From assembly GCF_963678635.1 (NCBI RefSeq), contig NC_087066.1, positions 63,928,282 to 63,992,281 on the forward strand: 64,000 nucleotides of DNA, written 5' to 3'. A program made the position numbers and the translations under genes. This DNA is from Symsagittifera roscoffensis (Eukaryota > Xenacoelomorpha > Acoela > Convolutidae). The notes beneath the pieces were generated by a model. The model had not been told where the DNA came from and searched no databases. It saw only the letters and a program-made list of their open reading frames with translations. Shown here in pieces: positions 45,951-59,700 of this stretch; within the stretch, counting starts at the first letter, position 1, and each line of letters begins with the position of its first letter.

Positions 45951-48830
45951 TCGAAAAGTCCGAATTAAAATTAAAAAACCAAAACTGGTGTCAAAAGAGA
46001 ATCGAAAAAACAAACTCATTTTAAATATTTCGCAATGTAATTATCGACTCATTTTTGATGAAAAAAAGTACCCAACAACCAAAAGTTGAAAATGTTAGTT
46101 TCATTACGAGCCCAAACTGTGTGTTTTGCGAAAATTTTAGTGAATTTTGCAACAAGTTAAACTGAGATTTATTGCAGAATTCGTAGCACGGCTTCACTTA
46201 TCTTCTTGTTGTCTTGGATTCAACGAAGAGTTAGCTTAAACACTGTATCGCTCAAAATTGCTCCAAAAGCAGCCGGAATTCCGGAATCTACAAAAACTTT
46301 GCGGAATCCAGATTGGATGTGAGCAAAACAAACATTTACGCTTTTGTGAGATCTGCGACTGTAAATTGAATCCAGAAATCAAAAGCGGAATCCGAAATTG
46401 GTTTCCGGAGTCTAGTAGAGGTTACCACGCTTGTGGGCCACCTGCTAAGCTTTCATTAGCTTCATCTCAACTACTGCCGAGTTTTTTTTGACAATAGTAG
46501 TCACCAGCTCTCACCAGCTAGACTTTTTGAACAGTTCAACTTTAAATAACGCCATAAAAAAAGTTCCAGGGAAACAATATGAACTAAACTACGTTATGGC
46601 CTACAAAGCTTAATTATAAATGACTTGCATTTCAAGTCAGCTTTTTTCGTGAATTGTTTCATTGATTGCGAGATTAGCTTGAAGTTAGCTAGATTCAATT
46701 TGAATCCAAATTTTAATGAACAACTCATTTCATCCCGAAAACTTCCAATATCCAGTTTAATGCACTATAATGCTTACTTTATTCCAAACACTGCGATATC
46801 CAAACCATTCCATATAACGACATACTATACTCACTTCGTGACAAAAATGTCAAGTGCCCAGTACCATTGCATGTAATGAATTAATCAGTTACACCCAAAA
46901 CTGCAATTACCAAGTTTAATCCCCTTTAACTAACATACCAAAAACTGCTGGTAAAACAAAAAAGACTTGATGGCACACCCACAATTTTTGTCAACCAATG
47001 ATTTAGGATTTAATTTGGAAAACACTGTCAATGGTTAACTTTATTAGTCCGCTTTTGTTGTTTATTGTTCTGACTTTAGTAACGAAAATAACAGAATATT
47101 TGTGCCCGGGGTTGGTTTTTGTTTTCTTCAGACAAATTTTGATTTTTTAACTAGCCATTTTTGACAGATTTTTCAATTTTATTCAAAAGGTATTCTTGTC
47201 TTGAGCTTAAAATTGAAATTACATTCCACCTGTGATCAGTTTTTGTAAAGTTTTTGTAGGGTTTACGGAATACCATTTTGACCAATTTAGGACAATTAAC
47301 GTGCGATATATTTCGCGCTATTAACGCGTAAGCGGAGATTTAATCCGTTGGCCAAATTGATAACATTTAGAATACAAAAATTTCACGAAAAATTATTGCT
47401 TAATTTTGAGCTCAAGACAACATTACTTTTGGAACGTTCACAATTTAAAAAGTCAAAATTTGTATGGAGAATAACATGAATTTTCGAAAAGTCCGAATTA
47501 AAATTAAAAAACCCAAAACTGGTGTAAAAAAAAGAATCTAAAGAAATAATTCGTTTTAAATTTTGCACAATGTAATTATTGACTCATTTTTGATGAAAAA
47601 AGTATTCAACAGACAAAAGTTGAAATTGTTAATTTCATTACGAGCCCAAACTGTGTGTTTTGCGAAAATTTTAGTGAATTTTGCAACAAGTTAAACTGAG
47701 ATTTATTGCAGAATTCGTAGCACGGCTTCACTTATCTTCTTGCTGTCTTGGATTCAACGAACAGTTAGCTTAAACACTGTATCGCTCAAAATTGCTCCAA
47801 AAGCAGCCGGAATTCCGGAATCTCCAAAAATTTTGCGGAATCCAGATTGGATGTGAGCAAAACAAACATTTACGCTTTTGTGAGATCTGCGACTGTAAAT
47901 TGAATCCAGAAATCAAAAGCGGAAACCGAAACTGGTTTCCGGAGTCTAATAGTGGTTACCACGCTTGTGGACCACCAGCTAAACTTTCAACAGCTTCATC
48001 TCAACTACTGCCGAGTTTTTTTTTAACAATAGTAGTCACCAGCTCTCACCAACTAGACTTTTTGAACAGTTCAACTTTAAAAAACGCCATGAAAAAAAGA
48101 AAAAGTTCCAGGGAAACAATATGAACTAATCTACGTTATGGCCCACAAAGCTTAATTATAAATGACTTGCATTTCAAGTCAGATCTTTTCGTGAATTTTT
48201 TTATTGATTGCTAGATTAGTTCGAAGTTAAGCTGAATTCAATTTTAATCCAAATTTTAATTCACCCCAAAAATTTCCAATATCCAGTTTTATGCACTATA
48301 ATGAAATACTTACTTCATTCCAAACACTGCGATATCCAAACCATTCCATATAAAGACATACTATACCCACTTCGTAACAGAAATGTCAAGTGCCCAGTAC
48401 CATTGCATGTAATGAATTAATCAGTTACTCCCAAAACTGCAAATACCAAGTTTAATCCCCTTTAACTAACGTACCAAAAACTGCTGGTAAAACAAAAAAG
48501 ACTTGATGGCACACCCACAATTTTGTCAACTAATGATTTAGGATTTGTTTTGGAAAACACTGTTAATGGTTAAATTTATTAGTCCGCTTTTTTGTTTATT
48601 GTACTGTCTTTCGTAATGAAAAAAACCGAATATTTGTGCCCGGGGTGGGTTTTTTTTTCAGACAAATTTCGAGTTTTTAACTAGCCATTTTTGACGGATT
48701 CAATGTGTATTTTTGTCTTGAGCTTAAATTTGAAAATATATTCCACCTGTGATCAGTTTTTGTAAAGTTACGGGGGTTAACGAAATACCATTTTGGCCAA
48801 TTTAGGATAATTAACGTGCGATATATTTCA
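45815..48830 (+). repeat. Tandem duplication of a ~1.53-kb unit
   Basis: 45815-47346 and 47347-48830 match throughout at an offset of about 1534. For example, GGATTCAACGAA is at 46216 and 47750. Each unit ends with a partial plus-strand R1 copy (47065-47346 and about 48598-48830) and carries GGAATCC motifs. The junction at 47346/47347 lies between R1 segments of opposite orientation (TTTAATCCGT|TGGCCAAATTG), which suggests recombination between R1 copies. Frames at 46258 and 47792 are repeat by-products. Confidence 0.85.
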
Positions 48831-49373
48831 TCTTTGTCTATGAAGACACTGTTTTCTATACCCTCATGACTTTTGAACCGTTCCTTTGTCTTAGCTCTTT
48901 TGTTTTTTTCACTGAAGAATTTGGGAAATCAAATAACCTGATTGTGACCTTTGGTGATAATCCTATTTGAAATTGAGATTATGTTTCCTTACTGCTTTTA
49001 AACCTTTTTCTTCGTAACTTGCACACACGGAAGTTGATCTCGTAACGATAGTGTCAAAACCATCAATCTTCAAAGGATAAATTCAGGCGAAAAACGTTTT
49101 TGTTGTTTCTTTCTTGTCGATTTTGATAAAAGCGTCTTTTCCACATACCAATAAAGTTTTGCATAAAGAACAAATGAAACGACCTAATCCGAGTCAAAAC
49201 ATAACTCAGTTTTCTGTCATAACATGCATTAAAGTGTCTTCAAATAAAGGCTTTTTGGCCGATTACTCTAAAGAGTTTAAGCTTGCGGTTTTATTGACCT
49301 CAAAAAGTAGACCACGAACGAGAAATTTTTGAAAAAGATTTCCTTAGCAAAAAGCAGATATTTTTGTTCCGAC

Positions 49374-49845
49374 TTTCGATACGAAAGTAACGGAATATTT
49401 GTGCTCGGGGTGGGTTTTTTTTTTCTTCAGACAAATTTCGACTTTTTAACTAGCCATTTTTGACGGATTTTTTATATCATTCAAAAGGTATTGTTGTCCT
49501 GAGCTTAAATTTGAAAAGATATTTCACCTGTGATCATTTTTCGTAAAGTTATGAGGGTTTAAAGATTGCCATTTTGACCAATTTGGGACAATTAACGCGC
49601 AATATAACTCGCGCTATTAACGCGTAAGCGGAGATTTAATCCGTCTTAAAAAACGCTCCAAATTGGTTGAAGTAAGCAAATTTTATCCTTCTGTGATTTA
49701 TATGGCGTGTGAGGGTATGATTTTTACAAAAAAAACCTCAAAATAATAAACAAAATTTCTTACATTTGTTTTTTTAGGTTAAGTGCTCCATAGACCTAAA
49801 AAAGGCAGTCGCATTAATCAAGGCTTCGCCCTGATACGATCAGTC
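49374..49845 (+). repeat. R1 repeat, internally shortened
   Basis: It runs from TTGTTCCGACTTTCGATACG to CCCTGATACGATCAGTC. About 40 bases are missing around the GAAGCTTATTTGCC block. The interval 48831-49373 shows no gene. Confidence 0.85.
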
Positions 49846-50510
49846 GTATTTATTCTACAGCTCTAGCACTCAATTAGTTACACAAGAACTGGTTTAGTCA
49901 ATGTAGTAAACAACTTTGCGGAATCAATGTACATTTTCAGAATCCATTCAAAAGTTCGCAGAATCCGCTCACACTTGCGGAAACCGCATACAAAATGCGG
50001 AATCGGCCTACATCTGCGGAATCCTGAACAACTAGCTATATTCTCTCGTTGCGAACTCCACAACAAAAATCAAAAATGAACTGCAGCCAAAATATACGTT
50101 ACAGATAATTGTGCGGGTAATCCACGGGAAATGTGTCAGTGGAGCTTGTTTAAGGACTTGTCTTTGGATTTTAGATACTTACACAGACCAAAAGTGTGCC
50201 TATACTGTGCACAATTTGGGCTATGGTTTTTAAAATGAGATTTGATGATAATAATTTCCAATAAATTCAGTAGATATCAGACCAATGTTTAATTTCAATC
50301 TTCTAGAAGTTATCAGCTTTACCTTTCAACAATGAAAACTATGAATATTTATATCAAACCATTTTTTTGTAAGTAAATCAACCATCTATCTGCGTTCAAA
50401 CCAAAACTATATTACGTAATTTAATTACCGACTTCAGTGTAGGTGAGCAAAAAATAAATCATGTACTGGTAATTTCAAAGCTATATAAATATTGAGCATA
50501 TAAGTATTGG
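49846..50510. repeat. GGAATCCGC-motif sequence and unassigned spacer
   Basis: Around 49915-50060 there are several GCGGAATC variants as in 1800-3120. The remainder is unassigned AT-rich sequence. Confidence 0.45.
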
Positions 50511-51230
50511 ACCAAAAGCTTACCTCTTTTTGTTATTGTATTCGAGAAAACAAATGCGAAAAGCTGTTTTTCGTATTAAATGCTATACAATCTAAATATT
50601 CAGAGCAGTTATTTAAGATTATACTTCTATTTTGTATGATATCTGAAAAACCACTTTTTTCCATTCGAACCTTCTACCAATTATCTTATTACAATTTTTT
50701 GAACTATCGACTGTTCTCATCATGCGTTTTTTTCCAGTATATCCTCAAGAGACCCCATCCCCATCCATTTCAACTAAAGTAAAATCAGCTAATACCTCTT
50801 TTCTAGTTTTCAAAACTTACCGAAAGCATAGAATTATGAATTCATAATTTGAAAGCAAGAAAACCATTTACACCAAAAGTTTACCTCTTTTTGTTATTGT
50901 ATTCGAGAAAACATTTGAGAAAAGCTGGTTTTCGTATTAAATGCTAAACAGTCTAAATATTCAGAGCAATTATTTAAGATTATACTTCTATTTTGTATGA
51001 TATCCGAAAAACCCTTTTTTCCATTCGAACCTTCTACCAATTATCTTATTACGTTTTTTTGAACTATCGACTGTTCTCATCATGCGTTTTTTTCCAGTAT
51101 ATCCTCAAGAGACCCCATGCCCATCCATTCAACTTAAATAACATCAGCTAATACCTCTTTTCTAGATTTCAAAACTTACCGAAAGCAAATAGAATTATCA
51201 ACTCATAATTTAAAAGCAAGAAAATCATTT
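50511..51230 (+). repeat. Tandem duplication, two copies of a 361-bp unit
   Basis: ACCAAAAG(C/T)TTACCTC starts at 50511 and 50872, and the two copies match closely to about 51230. The 91-codon frame in copy one is not preserved in copy two. Confidence 0.9.
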
Positions 51231-52954
51231 AGAGTAACCATAAAATTAAAAATGTATAATTATTATTAGGCTAACAATGTTAAAGACTAGTATAAGATAT
51301 TAGTAAGAATTTTATCCCGGTTTAAAGCCTGTGAGAAATTTTTCAGGCCAAATGGTCGTTCTTCAACAGTCTCTGAGCGGAAAAATTTTCAGTTTATGTA
51401 AAGCTGAAAAGGCAGGAAAAAATTTATACCAAAGCTATATATAATTAAAAAATCAAAAAAGAAGGTATAAAACGCATTATTGATAAATAGAACAATTATG
51501 AAAGTGATAGTGAAGGAAACCAAGTGTTTTTAGTTTTTCATCAAAAACACAACCACCATGGAGAAAAAAGGGATTCGTCACATCAGTTGAAAGTAATATT
51601 TGACAAATCTTGGTTGCTCAGTATGAAGTTCTCCAAGAAGATGAGATTTGCTTTATTGTTCCGATCATTGACAATAAATGGAAAGAAACACTGTAATCGG
51701 ATGTGTTTTTACTTTTTTTTGTTTTGAGAAAAACCACAAGATGGGGAAATCCGGATTCAAATTTTTGATTTTTCGTCTAATTGCGAGCTAATAAGGTGAC
51801 CGTGTAGGCTTACAAAAGCTTATTTAAGCTCAATTTAAGCCGTGAAAACTTAGTTTTACTCAAGTGAAGGTAGTTTTGTAGCGCAGTTTTGTGAATCAGA
51901 AACAACAAATCAAAAAAAATTTCTGCAACAAAAAATGAAAAAATCATAAAGTTTTTGCAAAATTTGCAAAATTTAAGAATTTCTAGAAAACAACTGTTTT
52001 ACTTCTAAAAAGAAAATGGATTAAAGTAGATTAAAATGATCTTTTTATGGACTTTTATTTCATAAAAAATTGATTATAATGAATAAATTTAACGACATTA
52101 ATTGATGTTATTTATTCAAAATAATGGATTGTAATCGATTATAATGGCAATTTAATTGATTTCGTGGTCTGAATTTTACAACTGCGCTCGGTGCGAGTAA
52201 GTGTAGCAGCTATGTTCAATGGTTTCACGCGGGATTGAATATCATTAATCTCAAATTAACTTTACTAATTTGATTGTAATTCCTCAAGCTCCAGCATGTT
52301 TGTTTATTAAAATTTGTAACTTTTTTTTGAATTATCTAAATATGATTTTTGAGGTACAGTCTAGAGTTCAAGAGAGAATAAAACTTCGCAATACAAATAG
52401 ATGGTTAAGATCATAGGCTAATGAAAAAACAGCTTTTCATCTATTTTTAAAGTAAATTATGAGACAAGATAATTAATTTTCAAAAAATATTGATTGGTTT
52501 AAAAAATCCTTTGTATACATACTTGATCATCAAAATATTTTTTGTTCATACTTAATCTAGCTGTTAGAAATAAATTTTTAGCAATTGTTTTTCAGAAAAA
52601 AGCAGCAGTTTATCTTAATCAGTGAAAACAAACAAACTTGTCAAATCATCGTTCAGATAAATAAAAAAAATTCTTTTTTATAAAAAAACTTAATTCAAAA
52701 TAAGCATACACTAAAAAGCTCTTGGTAATAAGGATTCACTGGAAAATAAGCATCGACGGGGTTGATAAAAAATTGTAGTTCGATCGTATCTATCACTGTT
52801 TTGGGCCTTTTTGTGAGAAATAGAGGTAATCTGTAAATTGGATACATGTAAGCTTTATGATTTTGCTTCAAACGCCATAGTTTTTCAGATGAAAACTATT
52901 GTAGAATAGTGGAGCAGAAATACCAATCAAGAGAAATATCGAAGAAAATCTGCA
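51231..52954. other. Unassigned AT-rich sequence upstream of the signal-peptide exon
   Basis: No gene or named repeat is seen. It presumably includes the promoter of the gene starting at 52955. A TAATCGATTATAATGG palindromic stretch lies near 52130. Confidence 0.35.
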
Positions 52955-52996
52955 ATGCGTGGACATTTCATATATGTTCTAGCCTTATTGTGCACG
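52955..52996 (+). CDS. Putative first exon: signal peptide of the CUB-domain gene
   Basis: ATG 52955 encodes MRGHFIYVLALLCT, a compact secretion signal (basic start, hydrophobic core), and ends at a good donor, ACG|GTGAGT, in phase 0. It lies on the same strand as the CUB exons 9 kb downstream, and the exon at 60378 also starts in phase 0. That these exons belong to one transcript is inference. No other use for so short a frame is apparent. Confidence 0.45.
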
Positions 52997-53046
52997 GTGA
53001 GTGACTGTTACTTGGCATTCAATTTCTTAATTTCGACAAAAATTGT

Positions 53047-53836
53047 GGTTTGACTCTGACGGATAATTTTTACAATCTGATATTGACGCAGATGTTGCGG
53101 TGACTTCGGTTGATAAAAAATGGCAAATTAGTATTGTTTTTTTTTCAGTAATTTTAACTGAATTTAACGCATTTTCTTCTCCGTGCCTCTACCTCTTTTT
53201 TATAACGGCATACGTGCTTAAATATTAAAACGAAAAATTATTTGTTCCACGTGCTTGATTATTAAAATGAAAATTTATTCGTTCTACGTGCTTAATTATT
53301 AAAATGAATATTTATAGTGTAGGGTTAGTTTTAGGCGCAGAAGGTGGGTTTGACCAGGAGTGCGGTCAACAAGTAGTAGACTTTCGAAGACATCGAAAAT
53401 ATTTCAAAGTTTTTGTTTTTCATTTTATGATAATTTTTCATACATTATTTATGAAAAACTTTTATAAAGAAAACTTTTAAAAAGTTTTTTTTTGTCTCTG
53501 GGATTGTCTACTTTTTGACCGCACTTCTTGTAAAATTCATCAGCTGAGCCTAAAACTAAACCCACTTTTTAAATTTTCATTTTAATAATTCAGCACGTAG
53601 AACGAATACGCCGTTATAAATAGAGGTAGAGGCACTGAGAAAAAATGCGTTAAACTCAATTAAAATTAGTGAAAAAGACGATGCTATTTTGCCATTTTTT
53701 CATGAACCGAAGTCAACACAGGATCTGCGTCAATATCAGATAGTTTAAATTTTTGGTCAGAGTCAAACCTTTAGAAGAAAAGTCTCCGTCAGTAAAAAAA
53801 ATCTCCAATGTAAAAATTATCCGTCAGAGTCAAACC
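53047..53836. mobile_element. Foldback element, ~790 bp
   Basis: The ends are long inverted repeats: GGTTTGACTCTGACGGATAA at the left and its complement at the right match over about 28 bases. Outer arms continue through ACGCAGAT..TTGACTTCGG, AATTTAACGCATTTT, TCTACCTC and AGTTTTAGGC to the centre. Three ~37-base direct repeats (CGTGCTTAATTATTAAAA type) lie in the left arm. No clear target duplication is visible. It occupies the putative first intron of the CUB gene. Confidence 0.75.
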
Positions 53837-55950
53837 GTTATTAGAAGGGTTTGAAATTGCTATTTTTGCCAATTTTAGATAATCTGCGAGCCATACAAAA
53901 CGTGAACAAAACGAAAAAATTGGGCGATTGGTTTTTGCTTGAATTAGAACTCCAGGGTCAACAAACATTCTGTTGCTATTTTAAGATTTTTCAATTTTGT
54001 TATTTTCAGGTTATCAAGGTAGAAGTACAAATAATGCCTCGTAGGTTGATTGCAGAGCAAAAATGTTGAGCAAAGAGATTCGAAATTTGTCACATGAGTT
54101 TTGCGTTGTGATGTCTATTCTATGCGAAGACCACAAACCATCTAAAAATACGCTGAAACGCTTTTTCAAATCATTTGTGGTCAAAATGTTATTTCGGGAG
54201 GAGAGTCACGTGACACAGACGACTTTTGCCTTTTTCTCTACAAGTACAAGATTCGCAAATGAAATTTGGAAAATTTCGTCAAATGACGGATAAAATTTTT
54301 TTCGGGATAACCGGATAAAACATCGTAAAAAGTTGTTTTCAAAGCATTGTTTAGCCATTGAATCAGAAAGTTCAGAGAAGCCCTATTAGTACCAAAATCC
54401 CCCGTAAACAGCAGAGGTAGTTTAAAACTTGAAATTCAAAATTCTTTGTTGGAAAGCTAAGGATCTAAGCTAGGCGTTCATACAGGTTTCTTTTCACATA
54501 AAAAAGGACTAAAAGTTTGTTAAGATCGTAGACAGAAGTTGACTAAAATTTAAGCATTGTGTTTAGTAAACTTGTACACATGTTTGATGCCTGCGTCTTA
54601 GTCAAATTTTGTTTTGGATCTGAGTAGTTTCTTGTATTTTTTTGTAAGCAAGGTAAAACTTCTATGGGGGCCTAGTTTAGATCCATAGTTTTCCAAAAAA
54701 AAAACTTAAATTCAAGGTTTCATAGTGCTTATGTTGCTTACGCGTTTTTTTTTATCGAGTAAATCTCTCTGACCTCTCTGATTGAATGCCCAAACGATGC
54801 CTTCAAATCAGTTTTTAAGGTATATTTTCCGGCTATGTTCTAAAAACAGCTTTAGAACAACATTTATCAAAATTTCAACTGTTAATCTCTAGTACTTGTA
54901 GAGAAAACGACGCAAAAACGGAAAATGTTCTAGAAAATTTTTTCATTGCTTGAAAACTAAAAGTTGAAATGCTATGTCTGATGACTGTAGTAACACATTG
55001 CTGAGCTTAACTAGCTAGCTTCAATTTTTTTATGACCTAAGACTGAAATTTTTCAATTTAGCAAAATGAAGTCGGCAAAATTGGCAAACTTCAATTATCA
55101 CCGCAAATTGGAACAAGTAAAATAAAAATCCTAATCGCGTCGATAATTCACAAATTAAACAAATGAATTGGTTTTTTAAAAAAATATTGTCAAAACTCAT
55201 TTCCTTTTTAAATGAGAACATTCAGCATCTGCAATCACCTTGAGCAAGAAAACTATGTGCAGTACATTCAAATATGATCAAAAATTTAATTTCAGACCAG
55301 ATGAAAAAAAGCTTCCAGCAACCAGTTTTTCTGGACACTAGAAAGTCGTTTTTTGAGCATTTCTTTCACCGTCTATCTTTGGTTATTCTTTCATATTATA
55401 GAAAAAAAATCCAATTCATTCATATTTTTCTTCTAAACATTTGATGAAGGCAGTGGTTTTTTATCAGTTCTTCAGGAATAAAGAGAAGAAAAAAACCTTT
55501 CTCAATTTGTTTTTGCAATCTTTGTGATTTAAATGCAATTTTATTTCCATTTTATTGGAAGATTTTTAGTTTCTGGAATCTTGAAAACAATATCTGTGAA
55601 ATGAAAACAAAACTTGTCATTTGATTTTTCACAATAAATTCGTTTATAATGATTATTGAATTTTGTTCCTGTGTTGTAAATAATATCTGAAAACTTGCAC
55701 TTTTTCCGTTGAAAAATCTTATTGGATTCCAATTTTTTGAGAAATATTCCTCAAAATGACATCACTTGAAAAAGCAGAACTTTTAAAACTTGAATTTAAT
55801 TTTACTGTTGCAAATCTTCTCAAAAACCCAAAAAAGGAATGAGTTTTGGTTCAATTGGCGATCAATTTTATGGTAAACTCAATGAATCTAAACAAGAAAT
55901 TAAGCAAAGCTTGATTCAGATTGATGAAAGTTTGTAATTTTGATTTTTAG

Positions 55951-56022
55951 GCGACTTGTTGCTGTCAAGCTGAGGTTGGAACGACAATCAACTTATTACT
56001 AGAAGTATGCAGCAGAGTGGAG
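55951..56022 (+). other. Candidate exon (24 codons)
   Basis: Acceptor TGATTTTTAG ends at 55950 and donor GAG|GTAAAG begins at 56023. The 72 bases are open in phase 0 (ATCCCQAEVGTTINLLLEVC then SRVE). It could be a cysteine-bearing exon of the secreted gene starting at 52955. The sequence alone does not prove it. Confidence 0.35.
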
Positions 56023-56222
56023 GTAAAGCTTGACTTAATTAAGTTGATAAGTGAAACTTCAAAACAAGTTTCCTTTTTTGATAATAAATCTATTTTAATC
56101 TGCAAGTTTAAAAACTGAAAGCGCAACAAAAAAAAGGTTTTGATTATTATATACCTCGAAAATATATAAACAGATTTATTTGAAACATAGCCTTGTTTTA
56201 ATCTGTTTTCTTCTGATTTCAG

Positions 56223-56286
56223 CTATTTGAGGTAAGCTTATTATTCTGATTCAACATGGAGCTTTGAAATTGCAGATTGAGCTTTG
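56223..56286 (+). other. Two candidate micro-exons around a 44-base intron
   Basis: TTTCAG|CTATTTGAG|GTAAGC gives a 9-base exon (56223-56231; Leu-Phe-Glu in phase 0). TTGCAG|ATTGAGCTTTG|GTAAGT gives an 11-base exon (56276-56286). The sequence between them, 56232-56275, is a 44-base GT..AG intron. All four splice sites are near consensus. The phase after the second exon does not fit the candidate at 58486, so at least one of these is not used or further exons exist. Confidence 0.3.
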
Positions 56287-56334
56287 GTAAGTTTGTAATA
56301 ATCCTTTATTCCAGACAGTTATAATTGTTCCGAC

Positions 56335-56707
56335 TTTTGTAACGAAGTTAACGGAATATTTGTGCCAGGGTGGTTTTTTTCTACAGACAAGTTTTGAATT
56401 TTTAACTAGCCATTTTTGACCAAACTTTTTTTATACCATTCAAAAGTTATTGCTTTCCTGAGCTCAAATTTGAAAAATATTTCACCTCTGCTCTTTTTTC
56501 GTAAAATAAGCGGGGTCTAAGGTTGCCATTTCGGCCAACTTGGGACAATTATTGCGCGATATATTTCGTTCTTTTAGCGCGTAAGCGGACGTGTAGTCCG
56601 TCTTAGAAATCGTTCTAAATTGGTTGAAGGAAGCTTATTTGCCAGATTTCAGGGACAATCGGAACATTCACATTCAGGGCTTTGCTCTAATATACGAGCA
56701 GTCTTGT
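56335..56707 (+). repeat. R1 repeat with internal deletion
   Basis: It runs from TTGTTCCGACTTTTGTAACG to ..ATACGAGCAGTCTTGTT. The ~160 bases between GAAGCTTATTTGCC and the terminal CAGGG hairpin are gone. Confidence 0.85.
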
Positions 56708-59700
56708 TTATATTTAAGTCTGAATTTTTTGAGACAACACGGTGAAACTAACTTCGAATATAAGAAAAATTAAAATGACCAGAATTATCAAAATATATTA
56801 GTTCCCGTTACTCCTTTATTTCCTTTTATGCTGCATGATCCTTTTTTACTGCATGTTTTTAGAAAAAAAGAAAGAAAGCTAGCATCAAAATAGTAGTTAC
56901 CGCACACATACATGCGCTTACGCATTTATACACGCTTAGGCACAATCACACAAACGCAAAATTATCGTTTTGAACTCCTCGACTTGGTGGTATTAGAGGA
57001 AATATTTTAACTGCTAACAGTTTCTGCTGAAAACTGGGGTCTATTGGTCCATTTTTTCCATGTTAACCAAGATAACATTCGCACCAAAAGCTTGGGCTCA
57101 GGATCTAGAAAAAAAAGTCGAATAGCTCTTGATAATGTGAGATCAAACTTTGTTTATTAGTTTTCATAAAAAGTTGGTCAAAAATTAATTTTTTTTTCGA
57201 TTTACACCAAAAAACTGTAATAAAAAAACCCCAAGCAATTAAGATTTTGGTAAAAATCGGTACAACTACCCTTTATTTGTTGAGAAGGAAAGTTTAACCA
57301 CGATAACAATAATATTGACATCATAATTTAAAACTATAGAAAAGCACATTAGGAAAGTGATTCGCTTCTCTCTCAGTCACTTTCAAGATGACCAAGCATA
57401 GAAAATCACTAGAAATTGATAAACGCGGAAAACTTAACCTTCTTCTAAAATCGCATAAAAAATTACTAACGCGTAAAAAACGTAGCCTCTTCTTCTAAAA
57501 TTAGCAACTGTTCCTTTCCACCACAGCTAAATTTAAGACTAAATTAGAAATGAATTTGAACTTTAACCATGCCAGCGTTCTTAGCATTAACTTAGCCATT
57601 GGGTTACTGCTGACTTAGAATCCCTCAAAAATTCCAAAAAAAGACGCAATGCGCTTTGAAACCACAACCTACAACCAGGTATACAACTCTTTTAAACTCT
57701 TTTACCTCTAAGCCAAGTTTCATTTAATATTCTGAATGTAGGGGTCTTAAACTGACTCTTACGTTCAATTGATATTAGAAGACGTTATGCTAATGAAGGT
57801 GGAAACTTCTTTACTTATGAGCGGTGATTTTTTTTGAATCATCAATTAAAAATTGGTGCGAAATAGTGTATTTAGCGTTGTATTTTTTTGAAATAAAAAG
57901 TGATAAAAAACTTTTTTTGAAATAAAAATTTATAAAAATTGGCAGACTGGCATCTAAAAAATTGGCGATGAATAGCGATATTATTTCAACCGAGGCTGAA
58001 AATGTAAGTAGAAAGTAGTTTTAGCTTAAAATTTGTAGTTTCAAGCTTCTTCATGAAGGCAAAAAAGTATTAACTATTTCACATTATATGCCTTCAATCA
58101 GAAATGTTGTTATTTAGGCAAATGCTTTTAAAAATTGTAATAGTTGCAGGGGTTTTACAGTAGTCTTAAAATGCTTCAATATTTCATGAACACTGCCATA
58201 AGGCGATTCTGAGAGCAAGGCCGTACAATATTTTAAAATATTATTTTCTCCGGAAACCAAAAAATTATTCAAGCTTTTCAAGCTCAAATTTATTCAAATA
58301 AAATTCATTCAAAAAGCTAGATCAAAACAAAAGTGAACCAGCCATTGATTTCCTTTCGAACAACCCTGCTCTTTCGAAATTGGGTTGCCCAAAGCAACGT
58401 GAGTTTCTGTTCTAAATTTGTTACAAAAAAATCAAACTTATAAGTAAATATGAGTAAAAACAAAAAAAAGGTATTTCAATTTTAGCTTCTTACCCGCTGG
58501 AGCCCTATGAGCTCATCGAGAAACTCTTGAAGTTTACAAAATTGTGAACAAAAACAGTTAATTGCAAAAGCAACTTGTCAACATAATAAGTCAAATAATT
58601 GCGGAGCACCATGACAACGTCTCTTTGCTAAAATATCGACTACTTACCAGCATTTTGTTGTCTCTGCATCCCGAAATATTTCATCAATTGTTAAATAGGA
58701 CCTCTAAGTTCATCAGTGGGACTAGTTAGTTGTTTTTTGGTACTCTGATGTCTACATAGACTTAAAAAACTCATTATCAAAAAGTTTTCAGGGCAATTAA
58801 GTTTTGTTTTATCGTGAAATTCACTTTTGATAATCTTTGTCGCGAATAATGTACCAATTTTTCCATAAAATGAACTGAAATCAAATTGTTTCAAGCTCAT
58901 TAGAGACAAATTTAATCAGATTTGATATCAAACGATTGCAAACTAGGCTCTCCTCAACAACTATCAATGCTATTGATAAAAACTTTGAATGATCTGTTTT
59001 TTTCCTATCAATTGATAATGGTAGTCATTTAGTTTTTTCAACAAAAAATGGGGAAAAATAGTATCCGAATAAATCTGGAATCTTTGGGACAATTGGGACA
59101 AAAAGTTTTTGTTAAATGTTATTTTGAAAAAGTAATTGCTTAAACAAGACTCTTAAATAAGTTTCGAGTACTTTAAAAAAGTCAGATAGGTAGATAACAG
59201 ATACATAGAAGGCGTGTACTATTTGACTTCGCCAGTCTAGTAGTAAACTGCTGGCCATGTTGTTGTCACAGTTGAAAAGTCGTCTGGATTTGCTCCTTTA
59301 ATTTGTTAATTGAAAAAATGTCACCAGAAGAAATAAGTATGGTCAGCAAAAATAGATAGACGACATTTTCTTAGATTGTTGAATGAAATAGAAGGACAAA
59401 CCACCAAAAAATTGGTCGATTTACGAGAGAAAAAAAATCTGAAGCAAATCTGAAATAAAAACCTGACCATCAATTGTACTTATAGACTGGCGAACTCAAA
59501 CAGTACACAACTTCTATGTATCAGTTACTTATCGGTCGAAAGAAAACTTTCAAAGTACGTGAATTTTCCTTACCAATGTTTGCTCTGACCATTGAAAATT
59601 TGGATAAACTTTGTATTCAGGTGTTTTAGTTTTTTTTCTTTTTGTTTTCCACGCAAAATCAGGTACCACAAATAATAATTTGACTGTTTAGAGTGATATA

